From the NCBI GenBank assembly GCA_963675135.1, contig OY776120.1, positions 21,852,001-21,916,000 of the forward strand: a stretch of 64,000 bases of DNA, read 5' to 3'. The position numbers and the translations under genes were made by a program. The DNA comes from Galeopsis tetrahit. Lineage: Eukaryota > Streptophyta > Magnoliopsida > Lamiales > Lamiaceae. The notes beneath the pieces are model-generated. The model worked only from the letters and a program-made list of their open reading frames with translations. It searched no databases and was not told the origin of the DNA. Positions 1 to 11,700 of the stretch are shown one piece after another. Position 1 is the first letter of the stretch; each line of letters begins with the position of its first letter.

Positions 1-470
1 GCCCTTGCTCTAATTTCGTCGAACATTTTTTCTGATTTCGGCTCCTCGTTTGAGAAAATCTTCTTATTTCTGTCATTCCATATAAACCAGACCGTCAAAC
101 ACCATACGCATTCCAAGATAAATTTCTTACGTTTGAATCCGGCAATACCACAGAATTGATGAAAGTGTGAAGGTGAGTTAATCTGCATCGGCGAGCTATC
201 ACCGAACCAAGAGAAGAGCAATCTCCAAATTTTGTTGGCCATAGTACAGCCAAAGAACAAGTGCTGGATATTTTCGTCGACAGCTCCACAGAGTGCACAG
301 CTCAAGTCGTCGCCATTACCCAAAATATTACGCTTGTTGAGTTCACTCCGAGTGTCAATTCGTCCTCTTATCACTTTCCACGCTAACCCCGAGTATTTTG
401 AGGGAGTCATTTTATTCCAAATAGTCTTTAGTGCCGCTTGAGCCTCTTCTTGAAGGGTCTGTGTTTGCGC
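1..470 (-). pseudogene. LINE (non-LTR) reverse transcriptase C-terminal fragment, zf-RVT
   Basis: The minus strand is open from 470 to the window edge without a stop, about 156 codons and no start. It shows the zinc-binding region found at the C-terminus of plant LINE reverse transcriptases (zf-RVT): CALCG, then a His (QHLFFGC) and a Cys, giving CxxC-H-C. The Trp-rich ANKIWRLLFSWFG and CVWCLTVWFIWNDRNKKIF follow, both typical of the family. The rest of the RT lies upstream in coding sense and was cut off by the copia LTR that starts at 471. The 3' end runs off the window. It is a dead fragment that happens to have no stop. A zf-RVT domain in a host gene is less likely because the domain usually marks LINE proteins. 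Confidence 0.8.
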
Positions 471-826
471 TGTTGGAGTGTGGAGCCTGAATTAACCTAA
501 TGGGCTTGGAGTAGGGAGCAAGTTTATTCCTTATGGGCTTGGAGTGGGGAGCAAGTTTGTCCCTAGTATGATTAGGGCTAATTATGGCAAGTTTGCTCCT
601 AATGGGCCAGCTTGGAGTAGAGAGCAAGTTTGTTCCTAATGGGCTTAGGGTTAGGGCAAATTCTCTATTATAAATAGAAGTTCTCTCATTGTAATCAGCA
701 TCCGAAAAATATAGTGAAATACCTGGCTTGGCATCGCCCCCAAATGTAGTCGCAAGACGAATTGGGTAAACAATTCGCGTGTTATTTTCTCTTTCTTTAT
801 CGTGTGCGTGTGTTTATTTCCTAACA
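471..826 (+). repeat. 5' LTR of the Tnt1-like element
   Basis: The LTR has TGTTGG and CTAACA termini (inverted TGTT/AACA) and is directly followed by a primer-binding site. Inside, a unit reading roughly GGGCTTGGAGTAGGGAGCAA recurs three to four times between about 500 and 650, with spacers such as TTTGTTCCTAAT. The sequence CTCTATTATAAATAG near 660-675 is a plausible TATA region. Confidence 0.8.
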
Positions 827-828
827 AC

Positions 829-840
829 TGGTATCAGAGC
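829..840 (+). promoter_or_regulatory. Primer-binding site (initiator Met-tRNA type)
   Basis: TGGTATCAGAGC lies two bases after the LTR. It matches the 3' end of plant initiator methionine tRNA, the usual minus-strand primer of copia elements. Confidence 0.9.
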
Positions 841-865
841 CTCGGGTTCAGAGGGAGCAGTCACG

Positions 866-2560
866 ATGAGCGACAAGAAGATTTCAATCAAGCAGTTTGA
901 CGGATCGAATTTTGGGTTCTGGAAGATGCAGATCGAGGATTACCTTTATGGTAAAGATTTGTATGTGCCCCTAGAGGAGAAGGAGAAACCCGAAAAGTTT
1001 GAACAAAAGGAGTGGAATATGTTGAACAGAAAGGCGATGAGTGTGATACGTTTATCGTTGTCCATGAACGTAGCCTACCACACGACTAAAGCCAAGTCCG
1101 CAGAAGAGATGCTGCAGATCTTGGAGGAGATGTATCAGAAGCCCACAACGGCGAACAAGGTTCACCTGATCAGACGGTTGTTCAACCTCAGGATGTCGGA
1201 GAGCACACTCGTGCAACAACACCTGAACGAGTTCAACATGATCATTGGGCAGTTGTGTTCTGTCGAGATCGAATTCAGTGACGAGGTACTTGCTTTAGTT
1301 TTGTTATCTTCTTTGCCTAATAGTTGGGCTGCAACAGTAACTGCAGTTAGCGCTGCATCCGCGAAAGATAAACTAAAGCTTGACGAAGTGAGGCATCTGA
1401 TGATTAGCGAGGAGGTTCGCATGAAAGAGCCTGGACCCACTTCAGGGTCAGCGCTGAACACGGAGGAAAGGGGCAGATCGAAGGGTAGGCAAAATCGTGG
1501 CAGATCAAAGTACAGAGGAAAGAGTCAATCCAAGAAAGATAAAGACTCGATCCAGTGCTGGAATTATGATGAGTTTAGTCACTATAGGAACCAGTGTTCA
1601 GCACCCAAGAAAAATAAGAAGGGACAGAACGAGAAAAAGACAACAAACGCAACCACAGATGATATTGGAGACGCGTTGGTCTTGAGTGTCAGTAGTCCGC
1701 TAGAATCATGGGTGTTGGATTCTGGAGCATCATTCCACTCTTGCAGTGATGCTGAAATAATGGAGAACTATGTGTCTGGCGAATTCGGACATGTCTACCT
1801 TGCTGATGATGAGCCCCTGAAAATCGTGGGAAAAGGAAATGTCCGGATAACCACACCAAACGGATCGATGTTGAAGTTGAATGGTGTGAGGCACATTCCA
1901 GGATTGAAAAGAAACTTGCTTTCAATCGGACAGCTTGATGTAGAAGGATACTCAGTGACTTTCTGCAGCAACAGTTGGAAGATCAGTAGAGGAGCCATGA
2001 TAGTAGCTCGGGGGAAGAAGGAAGGTACGTTGTATACTACATCTAACCCCAAGGATTGTATTGACCTTGTGGGAGCTACGACCAACATTGATTTGTGGCA
2101 CTGTCAGTTGGGTCACATGAGCGAGAAAGGGATGAAGGTAATGTGTTCGAAAGGGAGACTTCTAGGGCTGAAATCTGTTGAAGTTGGCCTATGCGAGGAC
2201 TGTGTTTTCGGGAAACAAAGAAGGGTGAATTTCTCGAGAGATGGTAGAGCATTGAAGGCAGGAAAGCTGGAGCTGGTGCATAGCGATCAATGGGCACCAG
2301 CGCCCGTGAAGTCCCTTGGTGGTTCGGAGTATTACATGACCTTCATCGATGACTCCACTCGAAAGGTATGGGTTTATTTTTGAAAAATAAAACGGATGCT
2401 TTTGATACCTTCAGGAAGTGGAAAGCTCTTGTAGAGAATGAAATATGGCTGAAAGTAAAGTGTCTTCGTTCTGACAATGGAGGTGAATATGAACTCTGTG
2501 AGTTCAAGGAATATTGTGCTGAGAATGGGATTCGCATGGAGAAGACTGTGAGAGGAACTC
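866..2560 (+). pseudogene. Tnt1-like gag-pol polyprotein, broken and truncated
   Basis: The best start is ATG 866 (MSDKKISIKQFDGSNFGFW), just after the primer site. The Gag domain fills the first 220 residues. The zinc knuckle near residue 230 reads CWNYDEFSHYRNQC, so the second Cys and the Gly of the CCHC pattern are lost. The aspartic protease motif VLDSGASFHS is near residue 283. The integrase zinc domain follows (LWHCQLGH ... CEDCVFGKQ). The frame ends at 2383 because one T is missing from a T run at about 2377-2382; the next frame carries the integrase on to about 2560, where the gypsy LTR cuts it. RT and RNase H are absent. It is inactive. Confidence 0.85.
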
Positions 2561-4348
2561 TGACTTGAACGAATTTTTGGTAACTATAGGTTGACTAACT
2601 ACTTCCCCTCAAGCATAAGGGTTCGTAGTAGTAATGGAAGTATTCGACCAAGTAGTATCGACCTAGGAGGTGGGTTTGTGCAATGGATCCCTAGAGTTTT
2701 ATGTTGTGATAGCTAATGTAGCTACGGTTTCGGGTTTTTGGATTTCTAAACTTAAGCTAACTTACTACCACGATGCAAGAAATCAAATCAAATACCAACC
2801 TAGACACTAACAAATAATTTAAACTACTAAATGTAAGTAAAATGACTATTAAAAGAAATCCACACAACTTAGCAAAGAAAATTACTACTAAGGCAAGAGA
2901 TTATCAATTAAAACAAAGAACAACTACGAATTTAATTCGAAGAAGTGCAGGTGTGAGAGAATGCTTCGGGTGTTCTCTACCTAGTGAAATGGAGAGGAAT
3001 TGTTTTTACTTTGTTATTGCTTCAATTATGACTTGCTAAGAGCACCTAAATGCTAGGATGATAACCATTTCCCTTCGGGTAATATAGCCTTAATTCTAAG
3101 GTGTTCCCAAACCCGGTAATAAGGTTTTCTTCCTCATCCTCACCAACTACTCAAACAACCATTCAAGTAATTAATGTCTTTTAATGGGGTCCTAATACGA
3201 TTAACTCTCTCTCGACGAATTAAAAGTATAACTAACACATTTGCATATCAACAACTCACACCATAAATATAGACATGTCCATGTAACTCTCGTCTACGCT
3301 AAACATGCATCTAAATATGGATTAATAGAAGTTAACACACAAAGTACTCATAATACCCATTAAAAGAAGCAATAAACCTAATCTTAACAATACAAAGCTC
3401 AAACAATTTCAAACTCAATATTCACATGGTTCTAGAACACCCAAAGCATAAATAAACTTAGCCCATGGTGTTTTGAGAAACACCCATGGCTAAAACATAA
3501 AAAGAACTCAAGAATAACATTAAATATGGAATTATATAGAAATTGAGAGAATGGTTTGAAGTCACCTTGTTGTTTCTTCAAAATACCTAGCTATTACAAA
3601 AGTGTGGAGCCTTCTTCTTCAAAAACCTATGCTAAGTATCCTACTTTGAAGCTAAACTATGAATTAAAGTGCAATAAATGTGGAAGATGGAATGAAGATG
3701 AACTAGGGTTTTAGAGTGGTAATAAATGAGGCCAAAAGTTCTTTACAAACTGAGTTTTGAAGCTATTTAAAGCTTCCAAAAGTGTGTGAGACGAAATTAG
3801 CACTTTGGTCCTTGAAGTTCTTCAAAATTCTCAAAAAACCCCGAAAATCGTGAGTTGACTCGGTCAACCGAGTGGATCACTCGGTCAACCGAGTGAGGGG
3901 GGCTTCCAGAACCAAAATTGGTTCCAGAAGTCAAACGGCCGCCAGTGTTAAATGCCTCGGCCGCCAGTGTTAAGTCACTCGGCCGCCAGTGTGAAATCAC
4001 TCGGCCGGCCGAGTGACACGGCAGTTCCAGAAAGTTTCTGGAAGTTTTTCTCACTCGGCCGCCAGTGTGATCCCACTCGGCCGGCCGAGTGACTTCTGCT
4101 ACTTTGATTTTTCTAACACTTTTCCTTGGCTTTCCTTTTTGTCCTCCAACCGAACTTCAATTCCCACGCGCCGATGCTTGTTTTCCTTCTAAAACGGACT
4201 ATTTCACCTTGTTTCCTACACTTTGAACACATTCCTTGACAACAAGGTTAGTAACACCATTTCTATCAATTAAGACCAAAATCACATCAAAATGCTACGA
4301 TAACATAGCAATAATGAGCACAAAAACGAGCAATCTCACACCCAATCA
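2561..4348 (-). repeat. 3' LTR of E0 (Athila-like), about 1.79 kb
   Basis: The boundary on the plus strand is TGACTTGAACG at 2561 and CCCAATCA at 4348, giving TG...CA, directly next to a polypurine tract. It holds an array of palindromic CTCGGCCGGCCGAG-type motifs between 3850 and 4095. Minor ORFs inside it look like chance. Only one copy is in the window, so the ends rest on the flanking Tnt1 sequence and the tract. Confidence 0.75.
3848..4095. repeat. GC-rich palindrome array in the E0 LTR
   Basis: Perfect 18-bp palindromes CACTCGGCCGGCCGAGTG lie at 3998-4015 and 4074-4091. Variants with CGGTCAACCGAG appear twice near 3855-3895, and CGGCCGCCAGTG half-sites occur four times. Related units recur in the E0 internal region at about 8025-8220. 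Confidence 0.85.
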
Positions 4349-4362
4349 ACCCCCCCAAACTT
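4349..4362 (-). promoter_or_regulatory. Polypurine tract of E0
   Basis: The minus strand reads AAGTTTGGGGGGGT directly before the 3' LTR. This is where plus-strand DNA synthesis starts in LTR elements. A near copy lies downstream of pol at 8482-8495. Confidence 0.75.
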
Positions 4363-5886
4363 AGAGATTTGCTTGTCCCCAAGCAAAGAAAAAAAAAAGA
4401 AACAAAAGGAGGGAGATTGTGAAAGATTTGCGAATGGATACAATGCATAGTAGGCATGATCAAACAATGTCTCCAATGAATGGTTCATCAACACATGCAG
4501 TTTCTCTACCACTTTCAAGACAAAATGTGATCCAAGCTAAGACAAATTCAACACACTTGATTCACCACTCTCTCAAGAAGTGTTTCTCTCAACACACAAG
4601 TGTATATTGGGTATGTAAGCTCTCAACTGTCAATCCACGAAAAAACACAAAGACCATAGGCTTGCTTTTCAACTCAATTCTCTACCAAATATTTAGGCAT
4701 CGATTGTCAATCAAAGAGGTCTTTCAAGGGTTGTAATGTAGGTTCTTTGGAAGGGGTGGGATAAATTTGGAATTAGTGACTCATTCACTTGTAGAGCAAC
4801 AAATGTTGTATTTCTCTCATTTTTCATTCAACTCTCACACAACACCTGCTCACTTTCTTTTCTTTTCACTCAAAATGAACCTCACCCCTTTTTCCTTCTT
4901 TTCACCACATTTTGGAGCCATTTCTCTTCACTTTTGTGATTTGAGCTTTTGGGACTTTTTGTTTCCTTTTTTTTTTTTCACATTAAGCACAAGCTCATTT
5001 GCTCTTCTTTTTCTTTTCAACCATTTTCTTTTCTCTTGAATTCACTTTGATCAAAACAAATCCACTCACTTCAATCCCCTCACCATGTCAACCAACATTG
5101 AAGCTCTACAAATGATAAGGACAATTAGGCTCAAAAGATGTGGTTTCATGGTGACATTTTGTAGCTTGCCAAAGGAAATTGGTTTTACGGCTCAACGGGG
5201 CTAACTACGAAAATGTATCATTTGGTGGGATTTATTTGGCCAAGTGACTCAAATTCAAAGAAGTGCCTCCTATCATTTTTAACAATTTCCTCCTAAATCA
5301 AGTGTCAAACAAGTCAAAGAGCAAGTTCTAGCATGCATAATTCGTGGATGACTCACTCAAGAAAAATTGAATCAGGATGATATTTCGATTCAAGAAGGCT
5401 CAAGTCTCTCCAGCTCAATATGGTAACTCAAGTGCTTTCCTAAGCCTAGCCCTTCACACAAAATGCAATCAATTGATAGAGTCATACATGCATTAATTTC
5501 CCAATCACCAACAAACATTGCAAGATCAATTATAGTAAACTTATGCATCCATCCACAAATTCTCCAAAAATCCACCATCACATAAAATAAAATTCCCTAA
5601 CATCCATCCAAACAAAATATCAAAAGAAAAACATCCCCATCAACAAAAATCCACAAAAATATCCAAAATACATGATCCCAAAACAAAGATCCAAAGGTAC
5701 AAATAACAAAATGCTACGGACATAAACATGAACACCGAAAATGAGAGAAAATTAGGACACTTATACCACACCATCTTCGGAGTTTTGAGGCATCATTGAG
5801 GTGGTTGAGGTGGGTTGTAGTAGCCTTGTTGGGCGAGCCACTCAAAATGGGGGCGGAACATGTTGTTCATCTCGAGGAGTTGTGCA
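4363..5886 (-). other. E0 untranslated region between ORF3 and polypurine tract
   Basis: No convincing gene is seen. The region is rich in CT and poly-A stretches, which produce chance ORFs. A short stem TTTGCTTG / CAAGCAAA lies next to the polypurine tract (about 4368-4386). Confidence 0.6.
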
Positions 5887-7182
5887 TCAATACTCGCGTA
5901 GTGAGTTTCCATGTTGGCTAGGCGAGTGTCCACGTTGGCTAGGCGAGTGTCCACGACTTGCTAGACCCAACTGCTCGATACTAGCCCTAAGTGACTCAAG
6001 CTCCGTGCCCCTTCTTCCATAAGCATGGGAAACATTCCCTCTTTGATCCGGAGCTGCCCGCCATGGACTACCTCCTCCTTGCTCTTGGGGCTCTCCAGGC
6101 TCTTCCTGCTCATCGACATGCATGGGGACTCCTCCAACATTCTCGGGGTTGATGGGATTTCCAGCATCAAAGTTATCTATCCAAGCACGGTGGGCGCCGG
6201 ATAGCAAATCCCATGTACCGTACCTCCGTCTCCTCAAGCTAGTTAATTCCGGATTAGGCAAAGGGAAGAGGGTGTCTTCATCAAGTCTCAGACAGTATGT
6301 ACCCCTTTCCATCTTTAGTATTTTCATTTGAATCATCACTCCAAGATCAAGCTTGGATTCTCCAACAATGGGGTCATACATCTCCTCAGGCACTAATCCG
6401 AAATGTTCCGCAATGTGGGTGATAAATCCACCCACTTGGGAGTACCTGACCTTTGATCTAGTCTGCCGGGCCAATTGTGCCATGAGGTAGGCGGCCATGT
6501 TCACAGGTTTACCATCCACCATGCATTTTATGACATACAACTCATCCTTTCGCACAGCCCCAACCTCGTATCTCGTGAAAACCGAGTTCGCTAACACCCT
6601 CTGAATGTAACGGAAGACCGGACTTCGAATAAGAGATGCCTTAGAGCTACTCGAGTTATAGATTGGCACGTCGTCTCTGTCTTGTCGAGCCAATTTCACC
6701 CAAAAATCTTGAGCATTGAAACTCCTGATCCCCAAATAGACCCTGTTGTCGACATTGTTGGGGACTTGAAAAATTTCATTCAGCTCTTGTACCGTTAAGC
6801 TTCTGTCAACATTCCCTAAACGGAAAGTGATCCTTCTAGGTACATGTTGCCCGTCAAAGTCCATGTCGATGGTGGTTAAGAACTCCACCATAAGCTCAGT
6901 ATAGGACGGCTTCTGAATTTGTAAGAAGTTCGTCCATCCAATTGCATCAAATAGCCTATCCACATCTTCTTTGATCCCCATGTGGACCATACAATTGTCA
7001 TCGATGTACTTCGTAGGGTGGAAGATCATACGAGACACCGTTATGAAGTTGTCGGCTAGCATCTCTCCTCTCTCTCCTAGATCAATCCCAAAGTAGGATG
7101 GATAGGTGCCACACAACTTATAGAGATGCCATTCGAGCCATTCATTCATTTCCTGAGAGCTTGGTCCATTATTGTTGGCCAT
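5887..7182 (-). CDS. Athila-type third ORF (ATHILA ORF-1 / plant transposon protein)
   Basis: A 431-residue intact frame starts at ATG 7182 (MANNNGPSSQEMNEW). It lies between pol and the 3' LTR, where Athila and Calypso elements carry an extra gene sometimes called env-like. The family resemblance is seen in the middle: MVEFLTTIDMDFDG, ITFRLGNVDRSLTVQELNEI, SPVFRYIQRVLANSVFTR, and VRKDELYVIKCMVDG followed by VNMAAYLMAQLAR. I see no signal peptide or clear membrane segment, which argues against an envelope protein. The last 80 residues are Gly/Glu/Ser-rich with repeated RGHSPSQ-type units. The function is unknown. This is the only unbroken extra ORF among the four large elements. Confidence 0.75.
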   Translation of the reverse strand: MANNNGPSSQEMNEWLEWHLYKLCGTYPSYFGIDLGERGEMLADNFITVSRMIFHPTKYIDDNCMVHMGIKEDVDRLFDAIGWTNFLQIQKPSYTELMVEFLTTIDMDFDGQHVPRRITFRLGNVDRSLTVQELNEIFQVPNNVDNRVYLGIRSFNAQDFWVKLARQDRDDVPIYNSSSSKASLIRSPVFRYIQRVLANSVFTRYEVGAVRKDELYVIKCMVDGKPVNMAAYLMAQLARQTRSKVRYSQVGGFITHIAEHFGLVPEEMYDPIVGESKLDLGVMIQMKILKMERGTYCLRLDEDTLFPLPNPELTSLRRRRYGTWDLLSGAHRAWIDNFDAGNPINPENVGGVPMHVDEQEEPGEPQEQGGGSPWRAAPDQRGNVSHAYGRRGTELESLRASIEQLGLASRGHSPSQRGHSPSQHGNSLREY

Positions 7183-8024
7183 TTTCTACAACCAAAAGAA
7201 TAGAAACTCATGAGAATGTGCACAAAAGTTTCCATTTAAATTCATCATTCACAAGAGTTCCTTAGCTTTTAAGTTCATATGTATCCACCATGTTCAAGTT
7301 CACATCTCACCTCTTCAACAATAGACATTTATTTTTCTCTCAATGAACTCCCTTCTTCAACAACAATAATGCTTGCAAGGTGTTGGTCAAAGTTTTCACA
7401 AGAAATTAAAGCACAAAACACCTTGCTATCACTAATGTTAACTCTATCCTAGCATGAAACTCTCAAATAAAACACATTCACAAGACTACAATATCACATG
7501 CTCAAGAGTTACACAAAAGTTCATGAATATTCCCAAGTTCACCATTCTTGCAAAAATTCCTTCACTTTCTAGCTTAAATTCTCACCAATCACACAATAAT
7601 AGCACAAATTAAGCATAGATATGAGTTACCCATCATCAATAATCACCAATAAGCACAACTCATGGAAGAAATTTGCAAGAAATCAAGAAACCCACCAAAA
7701 ATTTGAAATTTTCGTCACCTCCCTTATGTCATGCAAAAACTAGTATAAAACTTACACTATCATGCTTGTTCTTGCAAAATAAAAGAGGGGAAGGAGATTA
7801 CATACCTTGGGGATTGATTTCTTGAAGGTGTTGCAAGAAAATGAAGAGAAAAAATTTAGAGAGAGAGAGTGAGTTTGTGAAAATGGGGGTAGGAATGTGT
7901 GTAGTGTGTGAAAAATTGAGGAAGAGTAGGGTTTTATGTGCACAAAATTCGCGTGGGTCGGGCTTCGGGTCGGGTTGACCCAAAAAATTTTTGAAAATAT
8001 TTACCTTTCTCGCGCCCAGATATC

Positions 8025-8220
8025 ACTCGGCCGCCAGTTTGAGTGCCTCGGACGGCCGAGTGATACGCGTTTCCAGTGGGTCGCCCTCGACCAGATCTGC
8101 CTCGGCCGGCCGTTTGAGACGCCTCGGTCGGCCGAGTTCCGTCTTCTTCCAGAATGTTACCCACCAACAGAACTCACTCGGTCGGCCGTTTGAGATTACT
8201 CGGTCGGCCGAGTGGGTTCT
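8025..8220. repeat. GC-rich palindrome array in the E0 internal region
   Basis: Units such as CTCGGACGGCCGAGTG, CTCGGTCGGCCGAG and CACTCGGTCGGCCGTTTGAG are separated by 15-30 bases. They match the array in the 3' LTR in core and spacing but differ in base detail. Confidence 0.8.
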
Positions 8221-8481
8221 GCTTCCAACATTTTTTCCTCTTTTTTTCAATGTTTACACCCAAAAATCCTACAACAAATCAACCCACTACAACATAGCAA
8301 TACTCAAACACCACAAAAACTTCAATTCACAAAAAATTTGCCCCAAAATTCATGTAAAACATGCAATGTAGCTCTTAAAACAATTCAAAACTCGATATCA
8401 TCAACATTTTCCATATCAAACCAAATCATCAAGCAATAGACGAATGTAGAACGGTGCAAATGAAATTGTAAAAACGACCAC

Positions 8482-8525
8482 ACCCCCCCCAAACTTAGAC
8501 TTTGCTAAGCAAATCTAAGTTTGGA
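8482..8525 (-). other. Internal polypurine tract and hairpin downstream of E0 pol
   Basis: The plus strand has A, eight C, then AAACTTAGA, the same motif as the terminal tract at 4349. It runs into a near-perfect inverted repeat: CCAAACTTAGACTTTGC, then TAA, then GCAAATCTAAGTTTGG. It could serve as a second plus-strand primer or an RNA 3' structure. Confidence 0.7.
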
Positions 8526-8785
8526 AATGAGTGTTTACCTTTGAGTTTGCACCATACACCATTCCATCTTCTTCTTTTTATCCTTTCTCCTCCATAAAGA
8601 GTTCATGTCCAAGCTCCATTAAGCATCAACATCATACCTCGACCTACTAAACAAAACTAAACCAAAAAGGTCAAAAAGCACAAAACTAACTAAAATGAAA
8701 AATGAAAAGAAAGCAATAAACGAATGGGTTGCCTCCCATTTAGCGCTAGGTTTAACGTCCTATGCCGGACGGAACTCTTTCGAGT

Positions 8786-11700
8786 TCAAGTCTCTTCAAG
8801 AGACTTTGTACCTCCACCATCTTTTTGACTCGGGTTGAAGTAGAGTTTCACACGATGACCGTTCACGGTGAAGCGACTCCCATCTTTGCTTTGTAATTCG
8901 AGAAATCCACTAGGAAACACCTTTTTCACCACAAACGGACCACTCCACTTTGACTTCAACTTTCCGGCAAACAACTTCAAACGGGAGTTGAACACGAGCA
9001 CCTCATCCCCTTCTTCGAACTTCTTCTTCTTGAGACGAGCATCATGCCATTTCTTGGTCTTTTCCTTGAAAATCTTAGAGTTCTCATAGGCATGTTCTTG
9101 AAACTCCTCGAGCTCACTTAATTGGAGCAACCTCTTCTCTCCAACCAAGTCACAATCGAAGTTCAACTTCTTGATTGCCCAATAAGCACGGTGCTCTAGT
9201 TCCACGGGTAAGTGACAAGCCTTCCCAAAGATAATTTGGTATGGGGACATATCCAATGGAGTTTTATATGCCGTTCGATATGCCCACAAAGCATCATCCA
9301 ACTTCAATGCCCAATCCTTTCTAGTGGTGTTGACCGTCTTCTCGAGAATTTGCTTGATTTGACGATTAGACACCTCCGCTAAACCATTAGTTTGAGGGTG
9401 ATAGGCGGTTGACACCTTGTGCTTCACATTATATTTGGCTAGAAGATTAGCCATCACTTTGTTCACAAAATGACTCCCCCCATCACTTATCAAAGCTCTT
9501 GGAACTCCAAATCGAGTGAAGATATTCTTCTTCAAGAATTGAATCACCACTCTTGCATCGCTCATCTTGGTTGGAATAGCCTCGATCCACTTAGAAACAT
9601 AGTCAACACCAACAAGAATGTAGGTGTACCCACATGATGGAGGAAACGGCCCCATGAAATCAATGCCCCAAACATCAAATAGCTCAACTTCAATGAACAT
9701 GTTTAAAGGCATCTCATCCCTCTTTGTTATTCCCCCCATTCTTTGGCAACGATCACATCCTCGGATGAATGTTTGACAATCTTTGAAGATTGTTGGCCAA
9801 TAAAACCCGGCTTGGAGAATTTTCATTCCCGTCTTTGAAGTACCAAAATGTCCCCCACAAGGAAGACAGTGACAATGTTTGATTATGTCCTCCCATTCTT
9901 CTTGAGGCACACATCTCCGAAGCACCGAATCTACCCCTCTCTTGAAAAGAAACGGCTCATCCCATATGTAGCTTTTCACTTCCTTGTTAAACTTCTTTGT
10001 TTCATAGGGACCCAAATCTTCGGGGATCATTCCACTTGCCAAAAAGTTGGCAAAGTCGGCATACCATGGGATGTCTCCTCTCACTCCCATCACCGGTATA
10101 GTGTCGATCATCAATAAGCTTTCATCGGGAAAGCTTTCCTTAACCTCAACCACATCTTGCTTTTGCTCTTCATTTCGATCCAACCTTGAGAGGTGATCGG
10201 CTATGACGTTCTCACTTCCTTTCTTGTCTCTCACCTCTATGTCAAATTCTTGAAGTAAAAGGACCCACCGAATGAGCCTCGGTTTTGCATCCTTTTTGTT
10301 CATCAAGTAGCGGATAGCCGCATGATCGGTGTAGACAACGGTTCTAGCTCCCACAAGGTAAGGACGGAACTTGTCAAAAGCATACACAACCGCTAAGAGC
10401 TCTTTCTCGGTTGTAGTGTAATTGGCTTGTGCGGTGTTGAATGTCTTTGAGGCATAGTATATGGCATGAAATCTCTTTTCCCTCATTTGCCCCAAAACAA
10501 CCCCCATCGCATAGTCACTCGCATCACACATCAACACGAACGGCTCATCCCAATTTGGTGTCACAAGTATGGGTGAACTCACCAAGGCCTCCTTGAGTTT
10601 CCTAAAAGCTTCAACACACTCATTAGTAAAATCAAAAGGAACATCCTTTTCCAACAAATGAGATAAGGGTTTAGAGAGCTTAGAAAAGTCTTTGATAAAT
10701 CGGCGGTAGAAACCCGCATAGCCAAGAAATGACCGAATGCCCTTCTCATTCGATGGTGGAGGCAACTTTTCAATTGCTACCACCTTCGCTCTATCAACTT
10801 GGAGCCCCTTGGATGACACATGATGGCCCAACACAATCCCTTCATTCACCATAAAGTGACATTTTTCCCAATTCAACACTAAGTTAGTGTCCTCACACCT
10901 TTGCAAAACAATATCAAGGTTAGTCAAACAAGATTCGAATGACTCTCCAAAGACGGAGAAATCATCCATAAAAACCTCCATGATACGTTCAATAAGACCA
11001 TGAAAAATTGACATCATGCAACGTTGAAGAGTGGCGGGTGCATTACACAACCCAAAAGGCATACGCCTCCATGCAAATGTACCATACGTGCATGTGAAAG
11101 TGGTCTTTTCTTGGTCTTCCGGTGCAATCATGATTTGATTGTAACCCGAATAACCATCAAGAAAACAATAGTGTGAAAAACCTCCTAACCTATCAAGCAT
11201 TTGGTCCATGAAAGGTAAGGGAAAATGATCTTTGAAAGTAGCCTTATTCAATTCCCGATAATCAACACACACGCGCCACCCCGTGGCGACTCTCATGGCT
11301 ATTAGCTCATCTCCCTCACCTTGTACAACCGTCATTCCCCCTTTTTTAGATACAACATGTAAAGGTGACACCCATGGACTATCCGAAATAGGAAATATCA
11401 TACCCGAATCTAGAAATTTTATGACTTCTTTCCTAATAACCTCTTGGATAATAGGGTTCACTCTCCTTTGGGGTTGGACTATAGGCTTCCTATCTTTTTC
11501 TAGACGGGTCCTATGCATGCAAATTGATGGATTAATGCCCTTCAAATCCTCAATCGACCAACCGATGGCCGATTTGTGCTTGCGTAGCACTTCTAGTAGC
11601 CTATCTAATTCATGGGATGCAAGAGAAGATGATACAATTACCGGATTCTTCTCGTTTTCTCCTAGGTAGGCATACTTTAAGTGCTCGGGAAGTGGTTTGA

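Larger units (their letters stand above)
471..2560 (+). mobile_element. Tnt1-like Ty1-copia retrotransposon, 3' part missing
   Basis: The element starts with a 356-bp LTR that opens TGTTGG and closes CTAACA. A methionine-tRNA-type primer site and a gag-pol frame follow. It is lost after the middle of the integrase, where the gypsy LTR E0 begins at 2561. The remaining pol and the 3' LTR are not in the window, so the right part has been deleted or moved. It inserted into the LINE fragment; the five bases before it are TGCGC, but the partner duplication cannot be found. Confidence 0.85.
7183..8785 (-). other. E0 gap between pol and ORF3
   Basis: This 1.6-kb stretch is non-coding. It contains the second copy of the GC-rich palindrome array (7950-8220), an internal polypurine tract with an adjacent hairpin (8482-8525), and AT-rich filler. 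No start or promoter for ORF3 is evident. ORF3 may be reached by splicing or from its own promoter; the sequence does not decide this. Confidence 0.6.

Noticed and set aside
829..840. tRNA-like match at the primer sites
   Set aside because: Only 12 bases complementary to a tRNA end; no tRNA gene or fold is present.
4767..5039. 90-codon plus ORF rich in Phe and Ser
   Set aside because: It is a product of the CT-rich untranslated region; no family pattern is seen.
7798..8439. Overlapping ORFs on both strands across the GC-rich array
   Set aside because: The palindromes keep several frames open; no domain is recognisable.
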